Shown here one piece after another: positions 6,830-15,913 of a stretch of DNA of 64,000 bases (within the stretch, counting starts at the first letter, position 1; each line of letters opens with the position of its first letter). The DNA comes from DATBGO01 sp036558005 (GTDB lineage: Bacteria; Actinomycetota; Actinomycetes; Streptosporangiales; Streptosporangiaceae). Both the position numbers and the translations under genes were made by a program. The stretch is from the NCBI GenBank assembly GCA_036558005.1, contig DATBGO010000212.1, forward strand, positions 15,661 through 79,660, in the 5' to 3' direction. Under the pieces are notes generated by a model, which saw only the letters and a program-made list of their open reading frames with translations, ran no database searches and had not been told where the DNA came from.

Positions 6830-8296
6830 GTGTCTGGTCAGACCGCCGTCACTGAGCCGCGCGCGGCAAGCCGGAGTGCGCCACGGCTGGCAGCACGCAG
6901 CCCGGCGACATGGCTAAGCCGCTACCTGCACGAGGCGGCTGTTGCCGACGCTTCGTGCGCACTGGCCGGCGGGCTGCTGGCGTTCAGCGTGCGATTTGAC
7001 AACCAGCCCCGGCCGCCAGGGCTCTACCTGGCGCTCAGCCTCAGCCTGCCGCTGCTCTGGGTGCTGATGCTAGCGCTGTGCGGGGGGTACGACTCGCGGT
7101 TCGTCGGAGTCGGCTCGGATGAGTTCCGCCGGGTGCTCAACGTCGGCCTGGGCTTCACCGCCGCGGTCGCGATCGTCGCCTACGCCACCAAGACCGACCT
7201 GGCCCGCGGCTACGTGCTGATCGCGCTGCCCAGTACCACCATTTTCGGCCTGCTGGCCAGGTTCAGCCTGCGCAAGCGGCTGCACCGGCGGCGCAAGCTC
7301 GGCTACTGCATGAGCCGTACCGTCGTCGTCGGGCATGCTCATGTCGCCGCGGACCTGGCCACCGAACTGCGCAGGGGCACCTACCACGGGCTCGACGTGG
7401 TAGCCGCGTGCGTCACCGGGACCCCCGGCAGCGGCGCGGTCGCGGGCGTGCCGGTGATCGGTGACCTCGCCAGCGTTCCCGACGTGGTGCGGCGGTTCAA
7501 CGCCGACACGGTCGCCGTGCTCGCCTGCCCGGAGATGAGCGGGGCCCGGCTCAGGCAGCTGGCCTGGGCGCTGGAGAAGACCGGCACCGACCTGTGCGTG
7601 GCGCCCGCGCTGCTGGACGTGGCCGGGCCGCGGACCACGATCAGGCCGATCGCCGGGCTGCCGCTACTGCACGTGGACCACCCGGAGTTCAGCGGCGCCC
7701 GCCGGGTGATCAAGTCGGCTTTCGACAAGGTGCTCGCGCTATCCGCGCTGGCGCTGGCCTTCCCGGCGTTCTGCCTGATCGCGCTCGTGATCTGGATCGG
7801 CGACGGCGGCTCGCCGCTGTTCCGGCAGACCAGGGTCGGGCTGGACGGGCGGATGTTCACGGTCTACAAGTTCCGCACCATGGTCCCCGACGCCGAACGG
7901 CGCAAGGCAGACCTTAGCCAGCACAACGAGCATGATGGCGTGCTATTCAAAATCCGACACGATCCGCGGGTCACCGCGGTGGGCGCCTGGCTGCGCCGCT
8001 GGTCGGTGGATGAGCTGCCACAGCTGTTCAACGTGGTGCTAGGGGACATGTCGCTGGTCGGGCCGCGGCCCGCGCTGCCCGAAGAGGCGGCCGCCTATGG
8101 TGACCAGGTCAGGCGCAGGCTGGTAGTGAAGCCGGGCATGACCGGGCTCTGGCAGGTCAACGGCAGGTCGGACCTGAGCTGGGAGGAATCGGTCCGGCTG
8201 GATCTGCGTTACGTGGAAAACTGGTCCCTGGCCCTGGACATGCAGATCCTGTGGAAGACGTTGTCTGCCGTCGCGCGCGGGTCGGGAGCGTACTAG
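6830..8296 (+). CDS. Polyprenyl-phosphate sugar-1-phosphate transferase (priming enzyme)
   Basis: This membrane enzyme starts an exopolysaccharide by moving a sugar-1-phosphate from a nucleotide sugar to undecaprenyl phosphate. The 488 residues have several N-terminal membrane segments and a CoA-binding-like central domain. A C-terminal bacterial sugar transferase domain follows, with FRQTRVGLDGRMFTVYKFRT, SVDELPQLFNVVLGDMSLVG, and KPGMTGLWQVNGRS. This is the WbaP/CpsE type of architecture. I chose GTG at 6830 because GGAAGGGG lies 8 nt upstream; GTG 6824 and TTG 6755 are alternatives. It heads the rightward arm of the polysaccharide locus. The sugar cannot be told from sequence. Confidence 0.93.
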   Translation: MSGQTAVTEPRAASRSAPRLAARSPATWLSRYLHEAAVADASCALAGGLLAFSVRFDNQPRPPGLYLALSLSLPLLWVLMLALCGGYDSRFVGVGSDEFRRVLNVGLGFTAAVAIVAYATKTDLARGYVLIALPSTTIFGLLARFSLRKRLHRRRKLGYCMSRTVVVGHAHVAADLATELRRGTYHGLDVVAACVTGTPGSGAVAGVPVIGDLASVPDVVRRFNADTVAVLACPEMSGARLRQLAWALEKTGTDLCVAPALLDVAGPRTTIRPIAGLPLLHVDHPEFSGARRVIKSAFDKVLALSALALAFPAFCLIALVIWIGDGGSPLFRQTRVGLDGRMFTVYKFRTMVPDAERRKADLSQHNEHDGVLFKIRHDPRVTAVGAWLRRWSVDELPQLFNVVLGDMSLVGPRPALPEEAAAYGDQVRRRLVVKPGMTGLWQVNGRSDLSWEESVRLDLRYVENWSLALDMQILWKTLSAVARGSGAY

Positions 8297-8364
8297 CCGC
8301 CGCGAGAATGGCGACCGCGCCGGCGACGGACCGTGCCGACCGACAGACATACGGAGTATCAGTC

Positions 8365-9123
8365 TTGACATCTGACGATCACCGGCTGGCTCACGACCTG
8401 GCAGAGCGGGCCGGCCAGCGGCTGCTCGCACGGCGCGCGGCCGGCGGCACGGCCGATGAGCTGCGCCGTGACGGAGACCGGCAATCGCATGAGTACATCC
8501 TCAGCGAGCTAACCGGGAGCCGCCCGGCTGACGCGGTGCTGTCCGAGGAGGGCGCCGACAGCGCGGCCCGGCTGTCGGCGGACCGGGTGTGGATCGTCGA
8601 CCCGCTGGACGGGACCAGGGAGTTCGGCGAGCAGGGCCGGACCGACTGGGCGGTGCACATCGCGCTGTGGGAGCGGGGCGAGCTGACCGCGGGCGCGGTC
8701 GCGCTGCCCGCGCAAGGGCACACGCTCAGCACCGCCGCCCCGCCCGCCGGGCCGGCCGGCGGCGCCGGCCAGGGCGGGCGGCTGCGGATCCTGGTCAGCC
8801 GCACCAGGCCAGCGGAGTTCATGCAGCGGCTCGCCGATGAGGTCAGCGCCGACCTGATCCCGCTCGGCTCAGCCGGGGCCAAGGCGGCCGGCGTCATCCG
8901 TGGCGACGCCGACGCGTACGTGCACGCGGGCGGTCAGTACGAATGGGATTCGGCCGCCCCCGTCGCGGTGGCCTGGGCGGCCGGCTTGCACGCGTCCAGG
9001 ATCGACGGCTCGAAGCTGGCCTATAATCAGCCGACGCCGTCCGTGCCGGATATCCTGATCTGCCGAGCCGCACTCGCGGACCTGCTACTCGGGGCGATCA
9101 GCTCCGTCCGGCAGCCGGACTGA
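8365..9123 (+). CDS. cysQ: 3'(2'),5'-bisphosphate nucleotidase (PAP phosphatase), CysQ-like
   Basis: CysQ removes the 3'-phosphate from PAP, the inhibitory by-product of sulfotransferases and PAPS reductase. Inositol-monophosphatase-fold metal sites are visible: LSEEGAD, VDPLDGTREF, and WDSAAP near the C-terminus. The chosen TTG has GGAG 8 nt upstream and gives the usual TSDDHRLAHDLAERAG start (252 residues). An in-frame ATG at 8308 is an alternative with a weaker ribosome site. Its place directly before cysDN and a sulfotransferase fits a role in PAP clearance rather than inositol metabolism. Confidence 0.88.
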   Translation: MTSDDHRLAHDLAERAGQRLLARRAAGGTADELRRDGDRQSHEYILSELTGSRPADAVLSEEGADSAARLSADRVWIVDPLDGTREFGEQGRTDWAVHIALWERGELTAGAVALPAQGHTLSTAAPPAGPAGGAGQGGRLRILVSRTRPAEFMQRLADEVSADLIPLGSAGAKAAGVIRGDADAYVHAGGQYEWDSAAPVAVAWAAGLHASRIDGSKLAYNQPTPSVPDILICRAALADLLLGAISSVRQPD

Positions 9124-9220
9124 CCGTGCACCGGCTACCGCTGGCCGCACCAGCCCCCAGGCGTCGCCGGGTCAGTCTGTGTGGCTGCCCGCCCGCGCAC
9201 CACGACCAGGAGTTCCGCTA

Positions 9221-10141
9221 ATGGCAGCGCCACGTTCCGATTACCTGCTCTCCCAGCTCGACGTGCTGGAAGCCGAGGCGATCCACATCATGCGGGAAGT
9301 CGCCGCCGAGTTCGAGCGGCCGGTCCTGCTGTTCTCGGGCGGCAAGGACTCGGTGGTGATGCTGGCGCTGGCCGAACGGGCGTTCTGGCCTGCCAAGATC
9401 CCGTTCCCGGTGATGCACGTGGACACCGGCCACAACTTCCCCGAGGTGCTGGCGTTCCGCGACAGCCGGGTCGCCGAGCTGGGCGCCCGGCTGATCGTCG
9501 CCTCGGTGCAGGCCTCCATCGACGCCGGCAAGGTGGCGGAGGAGACCGGCCGCTGGGCCAGCAGGAACCGGCTGCAGACCACCACGCTGCTGGACGCGAT
9601 CGAGGAGAACCGGTTCGACGCGGTGTTCGGCGGCGCCCGGCGGGACGAGGAGAAGGCCAGGGCGAAGGAGCGGATGTTCTCGTTCCGGGACGAGTTCGGC
9701 CAGTGGGACCCGAAGAACCAGCGGCCTGAGCTGTGGAATCTGTACAACACCAGGATCCGGCGCGGCGAGCACATCCGGGTGTTCCCGCTGTCGAACTGGA
9801 CCGAGCTCGACATCTGGTATTACATCGAGAGGCAGGAACTGGAGCTGCCGCCGATCTACTTCGCCCACCAGCGCAGGGTGTTCGAGCGGGACGGGATCCT
9901 GCTGGCGGACAGCCAGTACGTGACCAGGGGCGAGGACGAGCCGGTCGCCGAGACCAGCGTCCGCTACCGTACGGTCGGCGACATGACCTGCACCGGGGCG
10001 GTGGAATCCACCGCGGCCAGCATCCAGCAGGTGATCAGCGAGATCGCGGCGACCCGGATAACCGAGCGGGGCCAGACCCGCGCGGACGACCGCACCAGCG
10101 AAGCGGCCATGGAAGACCGCAAGCGAGAGGGCTACTTCTGA
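9221..10141 (+). CDS. cysD: Sulfate adenylyltransferase subunit 2 (ATP sulfurylase small subunit)
   Basis: With CysN it makes adenosine 5'-phosphosulfate (APS) from ATP and sulfate. The N-type ATP pyrophosphatase PP-loop SGGKDS is at residues 39-44, followed by the CysD signatures HVDTGHNFPEV, GGARRDEEKARAKER and PLSNWTELDIWYYI. The 306-residue length is normal. The ATG at 9221 is preceded by AGGAG with 8 nt spacing. Its stop overlaps the ATG of cysN by one base, so the two are coupled. The context of sulfotransferases and polysaccharide genes suggests it feeds glycan sulfation. Confidence 0.97.
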   Translation: MAAPRSDYLLSQLDVLEAEAIHIMREVAAEFERPVLLFSGGKDSVVMLALAERAFWPAKIPFPVMHVDTGHNFPEVLAFRDSRVAELGARLIVASVQASIDAGKVAEETGRWASRNRLQTTTLLDAIEENRFDAVFGGARRDEEKARAKERMFSFRDEFGQWDPKNQRPELWNLYNTRIRRGEHIRVFPLSNWTELDIWYYIERQELELPPIYFAHQRRVFERDGILLADSQYVTRGEDEPVAETSVRYRTVGDMTCTGAVESTAASIQQVISEIAATRITERGQTRADDRTSEAAMEDRKREGYF

Positions 10142-11457
10142 TGACGGCGGTATCGGCACCGGCGGCGGACCAGCCGGCGGAGCGGGGCAGGCACATGGAC
10201 ATCATGCGGCTGGCCACGGCGGGCTCGGTGGACGACGGCAAGAGCACGCTGATCGGGCGGCTGCTGTACGACTCGAAGGCGATCCTCGAAGACCAGCTCG
10301 CCGCGGTGGAGCGGACCAGCAAGGAACGCGGCGAGGACTACACCAACCTGGCGCTGCTCACCGACGGGCTGCGGGCCGAGCGCGAGCAGGGCATCACGAT
10401 CGACGTCGCCTACCGGTACTTCGCCACCCCGCGGCGGAAGTTCATCATCGCCGACACGCCCGGCCACATCCAGTACACCAGGAACATGGTCACCGGCGCC
10501 TCCACCGCCGACCTGGCGATCGTGCTGGTGGACGCGCGGAACGGGCTGACCGAGCAGAGCAGGCGGCACGCCTTCCTGGCCACCTTGCTGCGGGTGCCGC
10601 ACCTGGTGCTCGCGGTGAACAAGATGGACCTGGTCAGCTACGAGAGCGCGGTGTTCGAGCAGATCGCCGAGGAGTTCAGCACCTTCGCGACCAAGCTGGA
10701 GATCGGCGACCTGAGCTTCATCCCGATGTCGGCGCTGCACGGCGACAACGTGGTACAGCGCTCGGCGAACATGCCGTGGTACGACGGGCCGTCGCTGCTG
10801 CACCACCTGGAGCACGTGCACATCGCCTCGGACCGGAACCTGATCGACGTCAGGTTCCCGGTCCAGTACGTGGTCCGGCCGCACCAGGCCACCGACCCCG
10901 AGCTGCACGACTACCGGGGCTACGCCGGCCAGGTCGCTGGCGGGGTGCTCAAGCCGGGCGACGAGGTCATGCACCTGCCATCCGGGCTGACCACCGCCAT
11001 CTCCCGGATCGACACCGCGTCCGGCCCGGTGACCGAGGCGTTCCCGCCCATGGCGGTGACGCTGCTGCTCGACGATGATCTCGACGTGTCCCGCGGCGAC
11101 ATGTTCTGCCGGCCGCACAACCAGCCCGTGGTCACCCAGGACATCGAGGCGATGGTGTGCTGGATGAGCGACGCCAGGGCGCTGACCCAGCAGAGCAGGC
11201 TGATCGTCAAGCACACCACCCGCACCGTGAAGGCGATCGTCCGGGACCTGCACTACCGGCTGGACGTGAACACGCTGCACCGGGACGAGTCAGCCACCCA
11301 GCTGGGCCTGAACGAGATCGGCCGGGTGACGATGCGGCTGACGCAGCCGGTGTTCTGCGACCCGTACGCGCGCAACCGGATGACCGGCGGCCTGATCCTC
11401 ATCGACGAGGCGACCAACACGACCGTCGGCGCGGCCATGATGACGGACGTCCGTTGA
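10141..11457 (+). CDS. cysN: Sulfate adenylyltransferase subunit 1 (GTPase)
   Basis: CysN is the GTPase that drives APS formation by CysD. Visible G motifs are GSVDDGKST (28-36), the switch REQGITIDVAYRYF, DTPGH and NKMD. EF-Tu-like beta-barrel domains follow to the end at residue 438. The protein stops there: there is no fused APS kinase (CysC) domain, unlike many CysNC proteins, and no separate cysC is in this window. It starts inside the cysD stop, and its own stop overlaps the TTG of the sulfotransferase. Confidence 0.96.
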   Translation: MTAVSAPAADQPAERGRHMDIMRLATAGSVDDGKSTLIGRLLYDSKAILEDQLAAVERTSKERGEDYTNLALLTDGLRAEREQGITIDVAYRYFATPRRKFIIADTPGHIQYTRNMVTGASTADLAIVLVDARNGLTEQSRRHAFLATLLRVPHLVLAVNKMDLVSYESAVFEQIAEEFSTFATKLEIGDLSFIPMSALHGDNVVQRSANMPWYDGPSLLHHLEHVHIASDRNLIDVRFPVQYVVRPHQATDPELHDYRGYAGQVAGGVLKPGDEVMHLPSGLTTAISRIDTASGPVTEAFPPMAVTLLLDDDLDVSRGDMFCRPHNQPVVTQDIEAMVCWMSDARALTQQSRLIVKHTTRTVKAIVRDLHYRLDVNTLHRDESATQLGLNEIGRVTMRLTQPVFCDPYARNRMTGGLILIDEATNTTVGAAMMTDVR

Positions 11458-12440
11458 CCGACCCTGGCGCGCTGCCACGGGTCGTCTTCATCGGCGGCTC
11501 GGGCCGCAGCGGTTCCACCCTCATCGAGCGGGTGCTCGACCAGCTTCCCGGCGCCTGCAGCGTGGGCGAGACGGTCCAGATCTGGGAGCAGGCGCTAGCC
11601 CGGGGCGAGCCGTGCGGGTGCGGGCTGCCGCTGGTCACCTGTTCGTTCTGGGCCGAGGTCGGCAAGGTCGCGTTCGGCGGCTGGGACGAGCTCGACACCG
11701 GCGCGATCATCGCGGTGAAGAGATCGGTCGACCGCACCAGGCGGCTGCCTGGCCTTTTCCTGCTCGGCGCCCGCCAGCCGCGGACCCCGCGGGGGCGGCG
11801 GCTGGCGGCCCTGGCCGATGACTACGCCCGCCCGTACGCCGCGCTCTACCGGGCACTCGCCGAGGTCAGCGGCAGCCCGGTGATCATTGACTCGAGCAAG
11901 CGGGTGATGCTGGCGTTCTGCCTGCGCCGGGTGCCGGGGCTGGACCTGCGGGTCGTGCACGTGGTCAGGGACAGCAGGGCGGTGGCCTACTCGTGGACCA
12001 AGCAGATCACCCGGCCGGAGGCGGACGGCGGTGAGGCCGGCGCCAAGACCCACATGGAGACCTACTCGCCTGCCCGCACCGCGATGCGGTGGAACATCCT
12101 CAACCTGGCCTTCCAGCTGCTGGCCGCGCGCGGAGTGCCGACCTTGCGGGTCCGGTACGAGGACTTCACCGCCGACCCGGCCGGGTCGGTGGCGCGGATG
12201 GCGGAATTCGCCTGCGGGCCCGGTGGCGTGCCCGGTGAGCTCGCCGCCGCCCTCAGCGGCAGGCACGCCGAACTCGGGGTGACCCACACCGCGGCGGGCA
12301 ATCCGCTGCGGTTCCGGACCGGCCGGATCGACATCCGCACCGACGACGCCTGGCGCGACCGGCTGCCCGCCCGGGCCAGGAAGCTGGTCTACCTGCTCAC
12401 CGCGCCGCTGCTGGCCTGGTACCGGTACCCGCGCCGGTGA
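11454..12440 (+). CDS. Sulfotransferase (PAPS-dependent) 1
   Basis: The probable role is transfer of sulfate from PAPS to a hydroxyl or amine, here most likely of the local polysaccharide. The 5'-phosphosulfate loop FIGGSGRSGSTLIERVL is at residues 12-28, and the 3'-phosphate-binding VHVVRDSRAVAYSW follows in the usual order. The 328 residues carry no signal peptide. TTG 11454 is chosen because it overlaps the cysN stop (TTGA). The last 44 bases overlap the end of the facing glycosyltransferase. The acceptor cannot be inferred. Confidence 0.9.
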   Translation: MTDPGALPRVVFIGGSGRSGSTLIERVLDQLPGACSVGETVQIWEQALARGEPCGCGLPLVTCSFWAEVGKVAFGGWDELDTGAIIAVKRSVDRTRRLPGLFLLGARQPRTPRGRRLAALADDYARPYAALYRALAEVSGSPVIIDSSKRVMLAFCLRRVPGLDLRVVHVVRDSRAVAYSWTKQITRPEADGGEAGAKTHMETYSPARTAMRWNILNLAFQLLAARGVPTLRVRYEDFTADPAGSVARMAEFACGPGGVPGELAAALSGRHAELGVTHTAAGNPLRFRTGRIDIRTDDAWRDRLPARARKLVYLLTAPLLAWYRYPRR

Positions 12441-13731
12441 CCGCGGCATAGACCCGCAGCAGCTGGCCGGTCAGGCCATCCCAGTCATAATGCTGCTCGA
12501 CCCGCTGCCGCCCCGCGGCGCCCAGCCGTGCCCGCCGGTCCGGGTCCCCGGCCAGGCTGATCATGGCGTCGGCCAGGCCGCGCACCACCGCGGCCCGCGA
12601 CGACACGCCGACCAGGATGCCGGCCGACTCGTCCAGGGTGTCGAGGTGGCCGCCCCAGGCGGTGGCGATCACCGGGCGCGCGCTCGACATCGCCTCCAGC
12701 ACGCTGATGCCGCCCGATTCCTGCAGGGCGGCGGTGACGTAGACGTGGCAGCCGCGCATCATCGCGGCACAGTCCGCCGGGTCCAGCCAGCCATGGAAGC
12801 GCACCAGCGGCTGCCCTGGCAGCCGCTGCGCCTGCGCGGCGAGCCGCTGCCTGGCCGGGCCGTCGCCGATGATGTCGAGTTCGGCGGGCACCGTGAGCGC
12901 CGCCCCGGCGAAGGCGTCCAGCAGCAGGTCGACGCCCTTCCAGTCCACCAGCCTGCCGGTGAACAGGAACCGGGCCGGGCCAGCTCCCGGCGCGCGGCCC
13001 GGCGGGCCCGGCGGGCCCGGCGGCCAGTCCGCGGGCACCACCCCGATGTCGGACAGCGTCCTCGCCCTGGGCCGGACCGGGCCGGGCAGCAGCGCCCGGG
13101 TCCGCTCGTTCGCGACCAGGACCGCGGCGGCGGAAAGCCGCCCGCGGATCAGCCGGTTCAGCACCCCGCCGGCGGCCGGCCTGGCGGCCTTGATCAGCGC
13201 GTAGAGACGGGAGTCGCGGCCGGTGAACGCGGGCGGCAGCCCGGTGCCGCCGTTCAGCGGGCCCATCACCACCGGGACGCCGACCCGCCGCAGCGCAGAA
13301 GGGATCACCGGGGAGACGCTGATCGGCTGGTGCACCACGTCGATGGCGAGCTCGCGGACCAGCCCGCGGACCACCGGCAGCATGGCCAGCTGGCGTTCCA
13401 GCTGGGTGACCCCCCAGGCCATGGTGCGCGGCCCGGGCGGCAGCCGTTTGCCCAGCCGGTAGATCAGGCCGAAGCCGGGCAGGCCGCCGGTGAACCGCAC
13501 CCGCTCCAGCAGGCCCGCGGGCAGGACCTCGGCCAGCTCGGCGCGCTTGCTCTCATGGGTGAGCAGCCACGCCTCGATGCCGCGGGCCCGCAGCCGCCCG
13601 AGCAGCCGCAGCGGGATCGAGCCCTCGCCGCCTGCCCGCTCGCCCGCGTAGTGGCTCACGATCAGCACCCGCGGCCGCGCCGCCGCGGTCGCCGGGCCGC
13701 TGGCTGACGGCGCTGGCTGCTGCCTGGTCAT
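12397..13731 (-). CDS. GT4-family glycosyltransferase
   Basis: This retaining GT-B glycosyltransferase adds a sugar from a nucleotide donor to the lipid-linked repeat unit on the cytoplasmic face. About 444 residues start at MTRQQPAPSA; the frame is open further upstream but runs into the previous gene. The N-terminal half begins PRVLIVSHYAGERAGG. The C-terminal donor domain has FLFTGRLVDWKGVDLLLDAF, HGWLD and the E-x7-E motif ESGGISVLEAMSSARPVIAT. It is the last gene of the leftward operon, 11 nt after the GT2 gene. Its C-terminal codons overlap the facing sulfotransferase gene. Confidence 0.92.
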   Translation of the reverse strand: MTRQQPAPSASGPATAAARPRVLIVSHYAGERAGGEGSIPLRLLGRLRARGIEAWLLTHESKRAELAEVLPAGLLERVRFTGGLPGFGLIYRLGKRLPPGPRTMAWGVTQLERQLAMLPVVRGLVRELAIDVVHQPISVSPVIPSALRRVGVPVVMGPLNGGTGLPPAFTGRDSRLYALIKAARPAAGGVLNRLIRGRLSAAAVLVANERTRALLPGPVRPRARTLSDIGVVPADWPPGPPGPPGRAPGAGPARFLFTGRLVDWKGVDLLLDAFAGAALTVPAELDIIGDGPARQRLAAQAQRLPGQPLVRFHGWLDPADCAAMMRGCHVYVTAALQESGGISVLEAMSSARPVIATAWGGHLDTLDESAGILVGVSSRAAVVRGLADAMISLAGDPDRRARLGAAGRQRVEQHYDWDGLTGQLLRVYAAVTGAGTGTRPAAAR

Positions 13732-13742
13732 CTGGGCGCGGG

Positions 13743-14774
13743 TCAGATCCCGTGCCCGCGGCGGCGCAGCGCGGTCACGATCGTGCCCGGCTTCACCAGC
13801 CCGGATGCCACCGCGAGCGCGAGATAGGACCGTGGCTCCCTGGCCCTGGCCCGGATGGCGCGGCGGGCCCAGGTCCAGGTCATCCGGCGGTCGCCGCAGG
13901 CGGCGGCGGCGAACGCGACCTGGCCGGCGATCCTGGCGTAGCCGGCCGGCTCGGACCCGAATTCCGGGTAGTGGTCCAGCAGCCAGGGCAGGGCCTGCGC
14001 CACCAGCGGCCACCGGCCGTACATCTGCTGGCGGCCGGTGTGCCACAGGACCCGCACCCCGGGGCTGGGGATGTTCAGCACCGGCGCGTGCCTGGCCGCG
14101 CGCAGCAGCAGCTCGTAGTCCTCGGCGCGGCTGCCCGGTATCTCCTCGCTGACCAGGCCCACGCCATCGAGCAGCGCGGCCCGCCGGGCCACGAACGTCG
14201 ACACGTGCAGCGCGGTCAGCCGGGAGCGCAGCAGGTCGGTGAAGGTGACGCTGGTAGCCGGGTGCACCCGCTCGATGGCGTTGCCGCTGGACTCGATCGT
14301 GATCCCGCAGCAGGCCAGGGCCGCACCGGGGGTGTCCAGCAGCGCCCGCACCTGGCTGGCGAGCTTGCCCGGCAGCCAGAAGTCGTCGTCGTCGCAGAAC
14401 GCGACGAACTCGGTGTCAGCCGCGAGGATCCCGGTGTTGCGCGACCCGGCCAGCCCGGGGTGGCGCTGGTTCTCGACGGCGCTGGCCCCGGCGGCGGCGG
14501 CCACTGCCCTGGTCTGGGTCCAGCGGTCGCTGCCCCGCGCGTCGCCGGCCGCTGACCCGCCCGCCGCGCCGCCGCCCGCCGGCCCGCCCTCGGCCGACCG
14601 CACGTCCAGCACCACGATGGACCGGATCTCGCCCGGGTAATCCTGGTTCCTGATCGCGTCGAGCACCTGGCCGAGCAGGTCCGGCCGGTTGCCCAGGGTC
14701 GGGGTGATGACGGTGACCGCGGGCCACTGCCCGGGGGCACTGGCCGGCGCGGTCGCGTCCGCTTGCTCGATCAT
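13743..14774 (-). CDS. GT2-family glycosyltransferase
   Basis: This is a GT-A glycosyltransferase of 343 residues: AVTVITPTLGNRPDLLGQVL at the start, then the metal-binding acidic motif VAFCDDDDFW (about 125-133) and SRAEDYELLLRAA as the ED-type acceptor motif. A Gly/Ala-rich insertion (about 60-83) separates beta strands in the N-terminal part. Its start overlaps the stop of the preceding glycosyltransferase by 4 nt (ATGA). It most likely adds one residue of the polysaccharide repeat unit. Confidence 0.92.
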   Translation of the reverse strand: MIEQADATAPASAPGQWPAVTVITPTLGNRPDLLGQVLDAIRNQDYPGEIRSIVVLDVRSAEGGPAGGGAAGGSAAGDARGSDRWTQTRAVAAAAGASAVENQRHPGLAGSRNTGILAADTEFVAFCDDDDFWLPGKLASQVRALLDTPGAALACCGITIESSGNAIERVHPATSVTFTDLLRSRLTALHVSTFVARRAALLDGVGLVSEEIPGSRAEDYELLLRAARHAPVLNIPSPGVRVLWHTGRQQMYGRWPLVAQALPWLLDHYPEFGSEPAGYARIAGQVAFAAAACGDRRMTWTWARRAIRARAREPRSYLALAVASGLVKPGTIVTALRRRGHGI

Positions 14775-15913
14775 CGGCGTCCCTTCGCTGCCGCTGCTGG
14801 GGTGGCGCCGCGGACCAGCAGGGCGTCGATCAGCTCGGCGGTCCGCGCCGTGCCGTCCGGCCAGCGCTCGGTGCCGGGGCCGCCGGACTGCGGCCCGGCC
14901 GCGAGCCCGGCGCCGAGTGCCTCCATCACCCCGGCCTGGCCGGTGCCGGCCGCGAGCGCGGCCGCGGCGCGATCGAGCGCGGCCCGGAACTCCAGCTCGG
15001 TGTCACACACCACGGCCAGCCCCTCGGCCCGCAGCATCCTGGCGAACCTGAGCTGATGGCCGTCGACCTGCTCGCCCAGGTCAGGCCGCCGCGGCAGCGT
15101 GATCGGCACGTGCCCGGCCGCCCTGGCCTCCATGATGGTCGCCGGGCCGCCGTGCGTCACGACGATCGCGGCGCGGGCCAGGGCGCCCTGCAGCTCGTCG
15201 TAGCCGAGCTCGGGGAAGCGGTCAGGCCCTGGCGGCACCGGGGTCGCGCCGTGCTGCAGGATCAGCCGCACCTGCTGGTCCCCGCCATCGGCCAGCCAGC
15301 GCCCGGTCCAGTCCACCGCCCGGCTGAACGGGTGCTTGTTCGTGCCCAGGGTGACCAGCAGCGCGGGCAGGCCGCCCGGCGCGCCGCCGGGCTGCGCGCC
15401 GTCCGGGGCGGGCGCGGCGGGCCTGGCGCCGAGCAGGCTGCCGACGACCAGGGAGTCGCTGTAGAGCGCCTGCTGCTGCGGATGCTGAACGAGAAACAGC
15501 GAGCTGAACGGCTGGCACAGCCGGCCGGTCAGGGTGCGGGAGTCAACCCGGTCGAACACTTCGATGTACACGGTCCTGATCCGCAGCAGCCTGCCCAGGA
15601 TGAAGAACGGCACGGCCAGCCCGGCCCCGGTGGAAATGATCAGCTCGGGCCTGGCCGGCCGCGGCAGCAGCATCCGGATCGCCAGCAGCGCGTTCCGCAG
15701 CAGGTTCCCGGCATGCCGGGTGGTCGGGAAGTGGCCCCAGACGATGTTCTCGCCGGCCAGGGCCGACCGGCTCTGCGGGGTGTCCTGGGTGACCCAGGTC
15801 CTGGGCCGGGTGTCCCACCACGGCCGGAGCGCGAGCAGCTGGGTGAGATGCCCGCCGCTCGAGCACACCAGCAGCGCGACGGGCGGTGATTTCGCAGATG
15901 CGGCCATGGTCAT
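14771..15913 (-). CDS. Fused Alg14/Alg13-like glycosyltransferase (PssD-PssE type)
   Basis: Residues about 9-165 resemble Alg14/PssD (ALLVCSSGGHLTQLLALR, then ELIISTGAGLAVPFF and YIEVFDRVDS). About 180-360 resemble Alg13/PssE, the GT28 catalytic half (LLVTLGTNKHPFSRAVDW, VTHGGPATIMEARAAG, QVDGHQLRFA). In many bacteria these are two proteins; here they are one of 380 residues. The Alg14 part usually anchors the enzyme at the membrane. The family transfers the second sugar onto the primed lipid carrier. The ATG overlaps the preceding stop by one base; an in-frame ATG at 15907 is possible. Confidence 0.9.
   Translation of the reverse strand: MTMAASAKSPPVALLVCSSGGHLTQLLALRPWWDTRPRTWVTQDTPQSRSALAGENIVWGHFPTTRHAGNLLRNALLAIRMLLPRPARPELIISTGAGLAVPFFILGRLLRIRTVYIEVFDRVDSRTLTGRLCQPFSSLFLVQHPQQQALYSDSLVVGSLLGARPAAPAPDGAQPGGAPGGLPALLVTLGTNKHPFSRAVDWTGRWLADGGDQQVRLILQHGATPVPPGPDRFPELGYDELQGALARAAIVVTHGGPATIMEARAAGHVPITLPRRPDLGEQVDGHQLRFARMLRAEGLAVVCDTELEFRAALDRAAAALAAGTGQAGVMEALGAGLAAGPQSGGPGTERWPDGTARTAELIDALLVRGATPAAAAKGRR

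Noticed and set aside
9124..9220. A SAM or other sulfur-linked riboswitch before cysD
   Set aside because: The 97-nt gap shows no SAM-type core or stable helix set, only a ribosome site.
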